Virus record (IMG/VR): IMGVR_UViG_3300017728_000002
Span: 21,482-85,481 of that record
Source of the DNA: a virus
DNA: 64,000 nucleotides
Strand: one strand, 5' to 3'
The notes under the pieces were generated by a model. It ran no database searches. It was not told where the DNA came from and was given only the letters and a program-made list of their open reading frames with translations. Below, in pieces: positions 1 through 8,610 of this stretch. The first letter of the stretch is position 1. Each line of letters starts with the position of its first letter. Both the position numbers and the translations under genes were made by a program.

Positions 1-2
1 AC

Positions 3-1340
3 AGCCGAAACAACTCTACTTCCTTTTCCATCCCGTTTCTACAACGTGTGGAAAACGACTTTGGAGACAAGGGCCGCTTTGTAGAAGTCATGCATGTTTG
101 CTGGAAGAGCTTTCGCAAGGTGGGTGTGCTCAGTTACATCGATGAGTTTGGTGTAAAGCAAATGAGTTTGGTAAGCGATTCCTACAAAACAGATCGCGAA
201 AACGGAGAAGAGACTGAGTGGTATTGGATCAACGAGGTTTGGGAAGGGTATCAAATTGACAATGACATCTATGTCGGGATCAACCCTATGGAAGGCCAGC
301 GCACTTCTATCTCCAATATCTCTAAGTGCAAGCTTCCCTACAACGGTAGAGCTTACTCCAATAGGCATTCAGAAAACGTCAGTGTAGTGTCTTTAGGCAT
401 GCCCTATCAGATCCTGTACAACGTATTCCACTACCGGTTGGAACTGACCATTGCTAAAAACAAGGACAAGATTGCTTTGATTGAGATGAACACCATTCCC
501 AAGCGTCATGGTTGGGACGAAGAGAAGTTCATGTATTACGCAGACGCTATGGGCTTTGCGTTTATCGACTCTACAGCTGAGGGTAAAAACAACGAGCGTG
601 TATCCTTTAACCAGTACCAAGTATTGGACATGTCTTTAGGTCAGTATATGGCTCAGCAAATTGAGCTGTTGCGTGCTATCAAAGAAGAGTGGGAAGAGTT
701 GTTGGGAATCTCTAGGCAACGCAAAGGCCAAGTCATGGCTTCAGACGGTACTGGTTCTACTAAAAGTGCCATTGCTCAGAGTACTGCCATCACCGAAGAG
801 ATCTTCAGGAAGTTCGAGAAGTTTGAACAGAAAGAGATGCAAGGGCTGCTTGACATCTCTAAGCACGCATTTAGAGATGGCAAGAAGGTGCAGTACATCA
901 CAGATGACTACCGCAACGCTTGGCTAGACATTGAAGGCGTCTCTTACCAGGAGAGTGAGTTTGGAATTTTTGCTAAGAATTCTGCTCAAGAAAATCAGAA
1001 GATGGAGCAGATGCGAGGCCTGCTTCAAGCCATGGCTCAAAATGGCGTTGGACCTAAATCCATTGCAGAGATTCTTGATGCAGACAACTTCTCAAGGATC
1101 AAGCAGCTCGCTGACAAAGTAGAGCAAAAGCAAGCTGAGATGGGTCAAGCTGCTCAGAAGTCAGAGGAGAAGAAAGAGCATGGGAAGCTTCAATTGGAAT
1201 TGCAAAAGCTTCAAGCAGAACAATCTCATGAAGCTCAACAAAACGAAATGGACCGTCAGACCAAACTTGAAGTGGCTCATATCCAAGCTTCTAGTAAGGA
1301 TACGGACCACAATAACGATGGAAAAACGGATAACAAATAA
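3..1340 (+). CDS. Portal protein, C-terminal part (5' end outside window)
   Basis: The reading frame is open to the left edge of the window, so this is the C-terminal ~445 residues of a longer protein; crAss-like portals are usually 700-800 aa. The portal forms the dodecameric ring at the capsid vertex through which DNA is packaged and ejected. Visible family features are an early segment GDKGRFVEVMHVCWKS, the block PYQILYNVFHYRLEL, a segment around IALIEMNTIPKRHGWDEEK, and a long helical Lys/Gln/Glu-rich tail (about the last 100 residues). The position directly before a scaffold-like gene and the capsid gene supports the call. A GTG at 48 could be mistaken for a start but lies inside the conserved region. 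Confidence 0.85.
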   Translation, partial: SRNNSTSFSIPFLQRVENDFGDKGRFVEVMHVCWKSFRKVGVLSYIDEFGVKQMSLVSDSYKTDRENGEETEWYWINEVWEGYQIDNDIYVGINPMEGQRTSISNISKCKLPYNGRAYSNRHSENVSVVSLGMPYQILYNVFHYRLELTIAKNKDKIALIEMNTIPKRHGWDEEKFMYYADAMGFAFIDSTAEGKNNERVSFNQYQVLDMSLGQYMAQQIELLRAIKEEWEELLGISRQRKGQVMASDGTGSTKSAIAQSTAITEEIFRKFEKFEQKEMQGLLDISKHAFRDGKKVQYITDDYRNAWLDIEGVSYQESEFGIFAKNSAQENQKMEQMRGLLQAMAQNGVGPKSIAEILDADNFSRIKQLADKVEQKQAEMGQAAQKSEEKKEHGKLQLELQKLQAEQSHEAQQNEMDRQTKLEVAHIQASSKDTDHNNDGKTDNK

Positions 1341-1391
1341 CGAGTTCTGTTTTTCTTGGAATAATATTCCATATAACCTACATTCAATACG

Positions 1392-2498
1392 ATGGCCGAA
1401 AGTAAAGAGTTGGGCTTAGATAGCCTTAAAGGAGTAGACTGGCTGAACGATTCAGCGCCTGCACCTCCAGCACCTCCAGAATCTTCAGCGGAAGTTCCTG
1501 CTGAAAATTTAGAAGAATCTTCTGTTATGGAGCAACCTGAGGTGGCCCCCGATACGCAAGTTCAGGAGCCTGTAGCAGAAGTTGAAGAACCGGTAGATGC
1601 GCCGGAAGAACCTGTAGAACCTATTGCCGCAGCACCCCCAGCGGAAGCTGAGGAAGAGCCAGGGGTAATTCAAACCCTGACTCAGCGGTTGGGTTATGAA
1701 GTAGAAGGGGACTTTTCTGATGACTACGATGGTCTAGAAAAGTATACTGCTGCTGTAGCAAGCAAGATTGCTGAAGAGCAACTTGGTAATATTTTCAATC
1801 AGTACCCTGACGTACGAGAATACTTTCAGTACCGCAGTAACAATGGAGATCCATTAAAGTATTTCCAAGCACAACAAGCGGAGATGGACTACGGCGCTAT
1901 GGCTGTAGATGACAACGTTGCTACTCAAAGGCGCGTTGTACAAGATGGTATGCGGTCTCAAGGTTTTGGAGATGAAGACATCTCTAAAATGATGGACGCA
2001 TATGAAGATGCAGGCATTCTAAAAGACAATGCCGAAGTCTACCTAGGCCATCTCCAGCGCAATCAAACTGCTCAAAAGCAAACCCTTTTGCAGCAGCAAG
2101 AAGCGCAAGCGGCACAACAACGTGCCGAAGCCGAACAATACTGGCAACAAGTGTCTAAGACTGTTGATTCTGGCGAGCTCAAAGGCCTGCAGATTCCTCA
2201 AAGACAACGCAAACAGTTTTACGACTGGATGACATTACCGGTAGATCAAAAAGGAGCGACTCAACGCGACGTAGACCGAAGTCAACTTGATACCGAAACA
2301 GCACTAGCTCTAGAATATTTGATTTATCAAGGATTTGATTTAACGAAGCTTTCCCGCAACGTAGCCAAAACCAAAACAACTCAAAGCTTGAAAGCCAAGC
2401 TTCAAAGTTCTCCATCCGCTTCGACTAGGATGAAGTCACGTAGCAAGTCGACTGTAACCAAGGCATCACCCCTTCCTTCACTTCGGGACTTGCTATAA
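1392..2498 (+). CDS. Scaffold-like acidic virion assembly protein
   Basis: This 368-aa protein sits between portal and major capsid genes, the usual place of a scaffolding protein. Residues ~1-95 are Pro/Glu/Ala-rich and strongly acidic, the middle (~100-300) is helical and Gln/Glu-rich with coiled-coil character (many QQ, QAQ and EAEQ runs), and the last ~45 residues are basic and Ser/Thr-rich (KTKTTQSLKAKLQ then SKSTVTK). An acidic body with a basic C-terminal tail is typical of scaffolds that bind the capsid protein. I see no catalytic motif. The function is inferred from position and composition, not from a recognised domain. The ATG at 1392 has no purine-rich ribosome site upstream. Confidence 0.6.
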   Translation: MAESKELGLDSLKGVDWLNDSAPAPPAPPESSAEVPAENLEESSVMEQPEVAPDTQVQEPVAEVEEPVDAPEEPVEPIAAAPPAEAEEEPGVIQTLTQRLGYEVEGDFSDDYDGLEKYTAAVASKIAEEQLGNIFNQYPDVREYFQYRSNNGDPLKYFQAQQAEMDYGAMAVDDNVATQRRVVQDGMRSQGFGDEDISKMMDAYEDAGILKDNAEVYLGHLQRNQTAQKQTLLQQQEAQAAQQRAEAEQYWQQVSKTVDSGELKGLQIPQRQRKQFYDWMTLPVDQKGATQRDVDRSQLDTETALALEYLIYQGFDLTKLSRNVAKTKTTQSLKAKLQSSPSASTRMKSRSKSTVTKASPLPSLRDLL

Positions 2499-2517
2499 CC
2501 TTTAATCTGACTAATCT

Positions 2518-3945
2518 ATGTCTGACAATTTGAAAAAGTTGCGTCTTTACGAAGACGTATTTAATTCTGATGGGATGACCGACGAGAACTCGTTGGCCAA
2601 TGCTCTGATGACCCAACCGGATGTTCTTTCTCCGGTAATCACGCACCTTTCTGGGCGCGAAGACAAGCGTTTCCCACTCTCCTTCCTTACCGAGGGTATG
2701 GGCAACGTGAAGTACATCAATGATGTTGAGTATGACTACCCTGTTATGGGGCGCTTGAACAAAAGCGTTCCGTGCGTTGGGAATGGTACAATCTCTGTCA
2801 ATGGAGGTACTGTCTCTTTCACTGATCGTTGGTTTGTTAAGAACTACATCATTGAGTTCGGTGATACTAACAACACCCAGGTTCGTTTGACCGGGGACCC
2901 CGTGCAGACTGCCGGTGGTTGGAAGTACAACTGTGAGTTGGTAACCAGTGACAACACAATTACTGTAGGCTCCAGCAATTTGGCTGGTAAGCTGGCTGTT
3001 CAGCTCTTTGCTGCTAACGCGTTCTCCGGATCACGTGGTAACGAGAGCAACTGGGTCGCGCCATCCAAAATGCGCAACCAGATCAGCTTGATTCGTAAGT
3101 CATACCGCTACGAGGGTAACATGCCCGACCGTGTGGTGAACTTCGAATTCAACGTCGGTGGCCGTTCAACCAACTTGTGGTACGACTTTGAGGAGTACCA
3201 GCACATGTTGCGTTGGAAGGAGGAGACTGAGCTTGCTATGTGGTACTCACGTTACAACCGTGATTCTGACGGACTCATTCACCTTCGTGATGAGAACGGC
3301 AAGGTTATTCCTTTGGGCAGCGGTGTGATCGAGCAGATCCCGAACGTAGACACATACTCTGTGTTGACGGCAGCCAAGCTGAAGGGTGTGGTTCGTGATG
3401 CTCTGTATGGTGCGTCTGATGCTTCCGACATGAACATTGTTCTCTTCACCGGCCTCGGTGGAATGGAAGAGTTTGACAACGCCATGAAGGATGAGCTTTC
3501 TAGCCAGACTTACATCAAGAACACCGATCCCGGATCGTTCGTTGGTGGAAGTGGTCGGAACCTTTCCTTGGGTGGTTTCTTCACTCAGTACCAGCACATC
3601 GATGGTCACACCATCACTGTGCGTCACTTGCCCTTGTTTGATCACGGTGCACGTGCTCTTGCTAGTGAGCGTCACCCTGTTACGGGTCTCCCACTTGAGA
3701 GCTACCGCATGATCTTCTTGGACATGAGCACATACGACGGAGAGAACAACGTCAGCATGATTACCCGGAAGAACCGTGAGTTGGTTCGTTGGGCAGTCGC
3801 TGGTGCTTCTGTTCCTCCTGGGTTTGCAGGAAACGCCTTGCGCGCGACCGACGTAGACGGATCTGCAGTGCACTTCCTTAAGGAGTGTGGTATCAGCATC
3901 CGCCGTGCTACGAATTGCTTGCACCTGGAGTGCGTGCGTAGCTAA
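2518..3945 (+). CDS. Major capsid protein (HK97-fold, crAss-like)
   Basis: The 475-aa product matches the crAss-like major capsid protein in size, position after portal and scaffold, and sequence style: an N-terminal segment on test of ALMTQPDVLSPVITHL, a LTEGMGNVKYINDVEYDY segment, the GGRSTNLWYDFEEYQ block and a conserved NIVLFTGLGGMEEFDNAMK segment in the second half. It assembles the icosahedral shell. The gene stands as its own unit: an intergenic TAATCT-ATG start on the left and a GC-rich hairpin just after the stop on the right. Its codons look more biased (CGT, AAC, GAG, TTC) than those of its neighbours, as expected for the most abundant virion protein, though I did not count them. 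Confidence 0.85.
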   Translation: MSDNLKKLRLYEDVFNSDGMTDENSLANALMTQPDVLSPVITHLSGREDKRFPLSFLTEGMGNVKYINDVEYDYPVMGRLNKSVPCVGNGTISVNGGTVSFTDRWFVKNYIIEFGDTNNTQVRLTGDPVQTAGGWKYNCELVTSDNTITVGSSNLAGKLAVQLFAANAFSGSRGNESNWVAPSKMRNQISLIRKSYRYEGNMPDRVVNFEFNVGGRSTNLWYDFEEYQHMLRWKEETELAMWYSRYNRDSDGLIHLRDENGKVIPLGSGVIEQIPNVDTYSVLTAAKLKGVVRDALYGASDASDMNIVLFTGLGGMEEFDNAMKDELSSQTYIKNTDPGSFVGGSGRNLSLGGFFTQYQHIDGHTITVRHLPLFDHGARALASERHPVTGLPLESYRMIFLDMSTYDGENNVSMITRKNRELVRWAVAGASVPPGFAGNALRATDVDGSAVHFLKECGISIRRATNCLHLECVRS

Positions 3946-3955
3946 ACAATTTAAG

Positions 3956-3987
3956 ATAGGGGGAGGGTCAAACAGGCTCTCCCCTAT
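3956..3987 (+). terminator. GC-rich hairpin downstream of the capsid gene
   Basis: ATAGGGG(G)AGGG pairs with CTCTCCCCTAT, giving about 11 bp with one bulged G, one G-T wobble and a 9-base loop. It lies 10 bases after the capsid stop codon. No T-run follows, so it may be an mRNA-stabilising or processing hairpin instead of a classical intrinsic terminator. Confidence 0.55.
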
Positions 3988-4004
3988 ATCTAACAATCTA
4001 TTTC

Positions 4005-4169
4005 ATGGCTGTACGTAAAGGCTTGTGGGCGAACATTCACGCAAAAAGAAAGCGCATTGCTAGCGGTTCTGGAGAACGGATGCGCGCAGCGGGTAGTAAA
4101 GGCGCGCCTACAACAGCAGCTATGAAAGCATCTAAAAGCAAGAAAAAAAGCCGCAAAAAACGGAAGTGA
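4005..4169 (+). CDS. Small basic phage protein (54 aa)
   Basis: A 54-aa, Lys/Arg-rich protein starting MAVRKGLWANIHAKRKRI and ending in a polybasic KKKSRKKRK tail. The N-terminal GLWANIHAKRKRI...GSGERMR...GSKGAPT pattern recurs in small proteins of many unrelated tailed phages; no function is established to my knowledge. It opens the basic-protein cluster after the capsid gene and is coupled by TGATG to the next gene. A role in binding packaged DNA or RNA is inference from charge only. Confidence 0.75.
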   Translation: MAVRKGLWANIHAKRKRIASGSGERMRAAGSKGAPTTAAMKASKSKKKSRKKRK

Positions 4170-4474
4170 TGCCTGTCAAGAAAAAAAGACAAGCTTCCAT
4201 TCGGCGCACTACACGTGGTAAAGGGGCCAACTACCGCTCTACCAAGTCTGGTGCTGGTATGACTAAAAAGGGCGTTGCTGCCCATCGAAGAGCTAACCCA
4301 GGGTCCAAGCTAAAAACAGCTGTTACGGGTAAAGTAAAGAAGGGATCAAAATCGGCTAAACGCCGCAAGTCGTATTGCGCTCGCTCACTGGGACAGCTTA
4401 AAAGAAGCAGCGCTAAAACTCGTAATAATCCTAACTCACGTATTCGTCAAGCACGAAGACGTTGGAAATGCTAA
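4169..4474 (+). CDS. Small basic phage protein with RRKSYCAR and RRWKC motifs (101 aa)
   Basis: Start chosen at the ATG of the TGATG overlap with the upstream gene; an in-frame GTG one codon earlier is unlikely. The protein is extremely basic. It has the pattern MTKKGVAAHRRANPGSKLKTAVTGKVKKGS, then AKRRKSYCAR and a terminal ARRRWKC. This resembles a widespread family of ~80-100-aa phage proteins ending in an RKWKC-like sequence, of unknown function. The two conserved cysteines suggest metal binding or a disulfide, but that is inference. Its neighbours are other polybasic proteins. Confidence 0.75.
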   Translation: MPVKKKRQASIRRTTRGKGANYRSTKSGAGMTKKGVAAHRRANPGSKLKTAVTGKVKKGSKSAKRRKSYCARSLGQLKRSSAKTRNNPNSRIRQARRRWKC

Positions 4475-4477
4475 GTC

Positions 4478-5266
4478 ATGCCCTACAAAACATCTAAGAA
4501 ATCCAAGAAGCGCATTATGCGTGCTGGGGGTACTTCTCCAGTAAGTACTCGTCCTGCACCGAAAAACCGGTACGAACGGGATAAGCAGCAAGAGCTAAAA
4601 GGTAAAGCAGAAGCTGAGATCAAAAAGCAGAATGCAGCTTTGACTAAAAAACGCGCTGCCGCTAAAGCCAAAAAAGCAGCAGAAGCTAAAGTGGCTAAAG
4701 GGAAAGCTGCTGGCAAAACCATTGCAGCAACCAATATCAATGCTAAAGGAGTTAGAAAAGCTTTGGGTAAAGGCACTGTAGGAGCAGGGAAGGTTAATTT
4801 GTCTCGGCCTAAAACTCCTCCTAAGCCTAAAAGCGCATATGCATCAGCCAAGAAAAAAGTTAGCAATCTTGATTCGCTAGTTTCTCGTCGTAATAAATTG
4901 ACCAAAGGCACTCCTGAATACAATCGGGTTCAGAACAAGATTAACTCTGCATACGGTAAAGGCCCGCAGCGTGACGCTTCTATTAAAAAGGCAACTGCTA
5001 AGAAAGCAGGCCCTGTGTCTTCTGGAAAAAAGCCTACGTTGAAACTGGCAAAGGCTCCTGCTAAGCCAACTCAAACACCTGCACAAAAGCGTAAGGCCGC
5101 TGCTGCAAAAAGGAAGACCGGTCGTAAAGCTACTAGTGCTAGTCGTAAAACAGCAAGCAAGGCTAAACGCGGTTTGGCTAAGTCTAATCGCGAGATTAAG
5201 TCTATTGCTAACAAGGCCAGCAAAGCTCGTAAGAAGGCTGCTATCCGTCGTATTCGCAAAGGATGA
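4478..5266 (+). CDS. Lys/Ala-rich histone H1-like protein
   Basis: This 262-aa protein consists mostly of Lys, Ala, Arg, Pro, Ser and Thr, with many KKA, AKKA, TAKK and KAPAKP segments and no hydrophobic core. That composition resembles the eukaryotic H1 C-terminal tail or bacterial Hc1/AlgP-type proteins. It is therefore probably disordered and binds nucleic acid by charge. Just after the capsid gene it could be packaged with the genome or help condense it. I recognise no globular domain except perhaps a short helical stretch at ~125-170 (LDSLVSRRNKLTKGTPEYN). The stop overlaps the next start (ATGA). Confidence 0.65.
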   Translation: MPYKTSKKSKKRIMRAGGTSPVSTRPAPKNRYERDKQQELKGKAEAEIKKQNAALTKKRAAAKAKKAAEAKVAKGKAAGKTIAATNINAKGVRKALGKGTVGAGKVNLSRPKTPPKPKSAYASAKKKVSNLDSLVSRRNKLTKGTPEYNRVQNKINSAYGKGPQRDASIKKATAKKAGPVSSGKKPTLKLAKAPAKPTQTPAQKRKAAAAKRKTGRKATSASRKTASKAKRGLAKSNREIKSIANKASKARKKAAIRRIRKG

Positions 5267-5391
5267 ACGAGGAAGACGACATCAGCTTCTTGAATCCAAA
5301 ACGGGTTAAGAAGACTGAAGACAAGATGGAAAGCGGAGAGCTGACCTGCAACATTGACAATCCCGAAGAGTGCGAAAGCTGTAGTGGATGA
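5263..5391 (+). CDS. Small acidic Cys-containing protein (42 aa)
   Basis: ATG overlaps the stop of the basic protein (GGATGA) and its own stop overlaps the next start in the same way, so it is embedded in a coupled chain. The sequence begins MNEEDDISFLNPKRVKK and ends in NIDNPEECESCSG, acidic with three cysteines in the last 14 residues. I do not recognise it. A short metal-binding tail (C..C) is possible but unsupported. Confidence 0.5.
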   Translation: MNEEDDISFLNPKRVKKTEDKMESGELTCNIDNPEECESCSG

Positions 5392-5555
5392 AGAAGTTTA
5401 ACGGACATCGTTGCGAAAAGCGCAACCTGCCGGAAGCTGTTCTAGGCGTAAGATTCAATTCTCTAGGGCAGGGGACACGCGTGCAGTCAAACAAAACAAA
5501 GGTGGCTGCACGCCCCAAGAATTACGTAGAAACCCCCAACCATATAAATAAGTAA
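5388..5555 (+). CDS. Small hypothetical protein (55 aa)
   Basis: Reading starts at the ATG overlapping the preceding stop (ATGA) and ends in a TAATG overlap with the following 268-aa gene, so spacing supports a real gene. The product starts MKKFNGHRCEKRNLPEAVLG and is mildly basic with no recognisable domain or membrane segment. Function unknown. Confidence 0.5.
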   Translation: MKKFNGHRCEKRNLPEAVLGVRFNSLGQGTRVQSNKTKVAARPKNYVETPNHINK

Positions 5556-6361
5556 TGAGCGAAAAGATTGTTTACCTGTTGCGTCGTGACAACACCACAA
5601 ACTTGCCCGATGACGTATATGTAGACGCTAAGCGTCGTGTAGGTAGTGTCTTTGACAAGAACGGCAACCTTGTAAAAGGATTGAGCCTTCAAGAGCAAAA
5701 GTCTATCCTGCCTCACATCATTGGTATGGAGAACAACGATCCTGGATGGAACAACGCAGTGCGTAGGTTTTATGCAGAGATGAGCATTGAAGTTCCTCAG
5801 AAGGGAGTGGAGTTTGACATTTCAACTGAGGAAGATGGCCGTCCTAATAATCCTATGGATTACGTCAAGTTTCGTTTTGCGATTAACCACCCGCACGTAG
5901 CCGAAGAAGAAGACAAGGACATCAACGGTACTCGGTACTACTTCTTTGATCCAAAGCAAGACGAGCAAGAGCGTGTGGCTGAAACGCGTCAGCGTAAGGA
6001 TGCTTACAAGAACTTGATCTTAATCTGTGAGGATGAAGCCCGTATGGACGTTGTAATGAAAGCCAATGGGGAGTCTGTAACTGACTTGACCAAAGACCAA
6101 AAAGAACTGGCGTTAGAAGAAATGATGGAAGCAGATCCTGCTGAATTTATCCGTATCGCCAACGACAAAGACTTGGAGACAATCGCTTTGATTAAAGAGT
6201 GTTTGGACTGCAGTGTTTTGCGTAAAAGCGGCAACACCTATTTGTATGGTGATGAAGTTCTGGGAGAAGACATGGAACAAACCATTCGTGCTCTGAAGCT
6301 TAAGCGCAACAGTGGCATGCTACAAGACATCAAATCCAAACTTCAAGCCTTTCAATCATGA
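5555..6361 (+). CDS. Conserved virion-region protein (268 aa), function unknown
   Basis: A soluble mixed alpha/beta protein with an acidic middle (AEEEDKDINGTRYYFFDP) and a helical C-terminal half. The layout suggests a crAss-like structural or auxiliary protein that is always found in the capsid-to-tail interval, but I recognise no fold. The region ~210-268, with ALIKECLDCSVLRKSGNTY followed by LYGDEVLGEDMEQTIRALK, looks like a small helical binding domain. It is coupled to both neighbours (TAATG before, ATGA after). Confidence 0.6.
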   Translation: MSEKIVYLLRRDNTTNLPDDVYVDAKRRVGSVFDKNGNLVKGLSLQEQKSILPHIIGMENNDPGWNNAVRRFYAEMSIEVPQKGVEFDISTEEDGRPNNPMDYVKFRFAINHPHVAEEEDKDINGTRYYFFDPKQDEQERVAETRQRKDAYKNLILICEDEARMDVVMKANGESVTDLTKDQKELALEEMMEADPAEFIRIANDKDLETIALIKECLDCSVLRKSGNTYLYGDEVLGEDMEQTIRALKLKRNSGMLQDIKSKLQAFQS

Positions 6362-7470
6362 ATCGACGTAGACGCACTAAAGGCTCTTTTCAAACCGACT
6401 CTGGTCGGATTGAAGTAGAGTCACCGCAATTGGCAGACTTTCTAGCCAACCTTTCTGCAGGGGGTGGATCTGGGGTTTTAGAAGAAGACCTTACGGTAAC
6501 CTTTGATGGGGGCGTAGGGGCTGCAGGTGAAGGCCAGGTGTTTGAAGCAGGAACCAGCTTAGAAGAAGTTCTGCGCACCATTTGCACCGGCGCTACTGCA
6601 ACTCCTTCACTGCAAGGGTTAGAGCTTTTTAGCCCAACTAATGTTTTGCTTACTTCGGGTCTGGGTCAGACGTTCTTGTTTGAAGCCGGTACAGAAGTTA
6701 TTGCTGCTTCGTATGATGTAACCTTGGTAAGCCCAGAGAGCTTTGAGCCAGCTGTTAATTCACTTAGCGTAATCCAGGGAGGTACTACATATAACGTAGA
6801 CGAGAACGAAACAGTCAATACTACAACGTCTGAAATTTCAGGTGATTTTGATGTTACTACATCTCTAGTAGTTGTTGCCAATCAGGTTTCAATGGGGGCA
6901 AATGCATCAGGAGACTTTCCGTTCACCTTTGGAGGCGCCAATACATCTCAAACGGTAACCTTTACTGCTTCTGCTAATTTGCTGGGCGGAGGATCTGAAA
7001 CTGACACGGTAAAAATGGAACATGTGTTGCCCGCGTTTGTGTTGAATCTTAGTGACGCTGAGTGGACAGGCTTGGTGATATACCTTGAAAATGCGCCATC
7101 GGCTGTTTCAACTGTAATTCCAACTTTGGGAACTATTCAGTGTACCAAGCAGACTTTACAGAGCAAAGCTAATTACGACGGAGAGCCATTTAACAATGAA
7201 GGGTATGTGGATGCTGCATCCCAAGTTCATGTATTGTGCGTGCCGTCAAACACATATCACACAGGAACTCCGGAGGTTGTAAGTATTTCAGGTATAGGGA
7301 GTAATGTGGTGTCAGGTGGGATTAGTCAAGTGTATTCAAATGTTTCTTTGCCTATAGGACCTGCTGGTTTAAACATGATTAGCGTAGATGCCAATCAGGA
7401 TTACAATTTGTATCGTTTTGTTAATGTGTCTTCTTTCGTGGAAGACACCCTCACTTTGAACTTCTCGTAA
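6358..7470 (+). CDS. Beta-rich virion decoration or fibre-type protein (370 aa)
   Basis: The short basic N-terminus (MNRRRRTKGSFQTDSGRIEV) is followed by Gly/Ser/Thr/Val-rich sequence with the alternating pattern of Ig-like or jelly-roll domains: repeated stretches such as SYDVTLVSPESFEPAVNSL and FTFGGANTSQTVTFTASANL. No enzyme motif is visible. The start overlaps the upstream stop (ATGA) and only 3 bases separate it from the next gene. A head fibre or capsid decoration role is inferred from composition and from its position in the structural block. Confidence 0.5.
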   Translation: MNRRRRTKGSFQTDSGRIEVESPQLADFLANLSAGGGSGVLEEDLTVTFDGGVGAAGEGQVFEAGTSLEEVLRTICTGATATPSLQGLELFSPTNVLLTSGLGQTFLFEAGTEVIAASYDVTLVSPESFEPAVNSLSVIQGGTTYNVDENETVNTTTSEISGDFDVTTSLVVVANQVSMGANASGDFPFTFGGANTSQTVTFTASANLLGGGSETDTVKMEHVLPAFVLNLSDAEWTGLVIYLENAPSAVSTVIPTLGTIQCTKQTLQSKANYDGEPFNNEGYVDAASQVHVLCVPSNTYHTGTPEVVSISGIGSNVVSGGISQVYSNVSLPIGPAGLNMISVDANQDYNLYRFVNVSSFVEDTLTLNFS

Positions 7471-7473
7471 ATC

Positions 7474-8610
7474 ATGCCTATTAATCTCGTTGACACTCTT
7501 GCAACCAGTCAGTTTGCAGAGCATAACCTTCTAGACCTGTCAGCTAACAACGTCAAGGGAATTGGGTTTTATGACACCTTAAGTGATGTCTTTAATCAAA
7601 GATCCAATCAACGTTGCTTAGGGTTTTTGGCATGTGTATCTGGAACTGAGTCACAAGCTGTGTATCAATACACGGCTACAACACTAGACACTTGGACCAG
7701 TCCTGACAGTTGGACTCAGTTAGGAGGGGCTGTTTCAGAAAGTTCTGATACAGGGTTGTCGCCGTACACAATGGACTTAAAGACCACCACGTCTTTAGCC
7801 GGAAAATACGATATAGCTTTAGCTCCTTTCTATACAGATTTTTCTAAAGTTCCTACCACGTTTGAGCTGCGGTTTGACAGCAAAAATAGCTTTCCGTATG
7901 ACATCAATACGCGAGGCTTGCATTCAGAAGCGCCTCAGTACGCTGAGCGGTGGACGCACTCTACAGGACCTTTTGTAGGTAAATTATCTTCAGATGTGTT
8001 GCCTGGACAAGTGTTTGTTAAAATGCGTGCAAGCTGGGGCACTGAGTTCAATGATTTGACTCACTCAGGAACTGTCGGGTGGAACGGATTAAGTGGAGAC
8101 GCTTTGTCTCAAGCAGCTACAGGAACTTGGGTAGCATCTGGCGGTACAGCCGCAGAGATAGAGCTTAGAGCTTTTCTAGAAGGGCTACCTCCGGTAAAGG
8201 ATACTTTGCACTGGTTGTACATAGGAGACTATCTAAGTTCTCCCTTGTACCTCCTTCATGATCCAAGTGCAGGAGCTCAATCTGGAACTCAAGACATCAG
8301 TAGCATAGCAGCTAAGTGGACGCCTGTGAATGCGGCTTTGATGAGTTTGAATGTAACTCGAGCTGCTTCAGGGGGCGCTGTAACTCCTGATACAAGTAGC
8401 AATTTTCAAATCACTTACCCGGACACTAAGCGTGCAAGCTTGTTGACTGTTGGCACAAGTCGCGAAAATGGTTTTTCTACTGTTGATGACTTGTTAAACA
8501 TGCGTATGGTCATTACGCTGAATCCTATTTTCCAAACGTTTGCAGAAAACTACTTGGCAACTGCATTTCCGCAGATTGAGTTTGATGCACAGATCTACGT
8601 GGAACTGTGA
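7474..8610 (+). CDS. Putative structural protein (378 aa)
   Basis: This protein is rich in Ser, Thr, Trp and aromatic residues with alternating hydrophobic pattern, suggesting beta-structure. There is no signal peptide and no recognisable domain. Its stop overlaps the GTG start of the connector gene, so it is co-translated with it. A virion role is inferred from context only. Confidence 0.5.
   Translation: MPINLVDTLATSQFAEHNLLDLSANNVKGIGFYDTLSDVFNQRSNQRCLGFLACVSGTESQAVYQYTATTLDTWTSPDSWTQLGGAVSESSDTGLSPYTMDLKTTTSLAGKYDIALAPFYTDFSKVPTTFELRFDSKNSFPYDINTRGLHSEAPQYAERWTHSTGPFVGKLSSDVLPGQVFVKMRASWGTEFNDLTHSGTVGWNGLSGDALSQAATGTWVASGGTAAEIELRAFLEGLPPVKDTLHWLYIGDYLSSPLYLLHDPSAGAQSGTQDISSIAAKWTPVNAALMSLNVTRAASGGAVTPDTSSNFQITYPDTKRASLLTVGTSRENGFSTVDDLLNMRMVITLNPIFQTFAENYLATAFPQIEFDAQIYVEL

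Noticed and set aside
3247-3996. 249-aa minus-strand open frame opposite the capsid gene
   Set aside because: It lies fully antisense to the capsid gene, has no domain, no start-proximal element and arises from the regular codon bias of the capsid gene.
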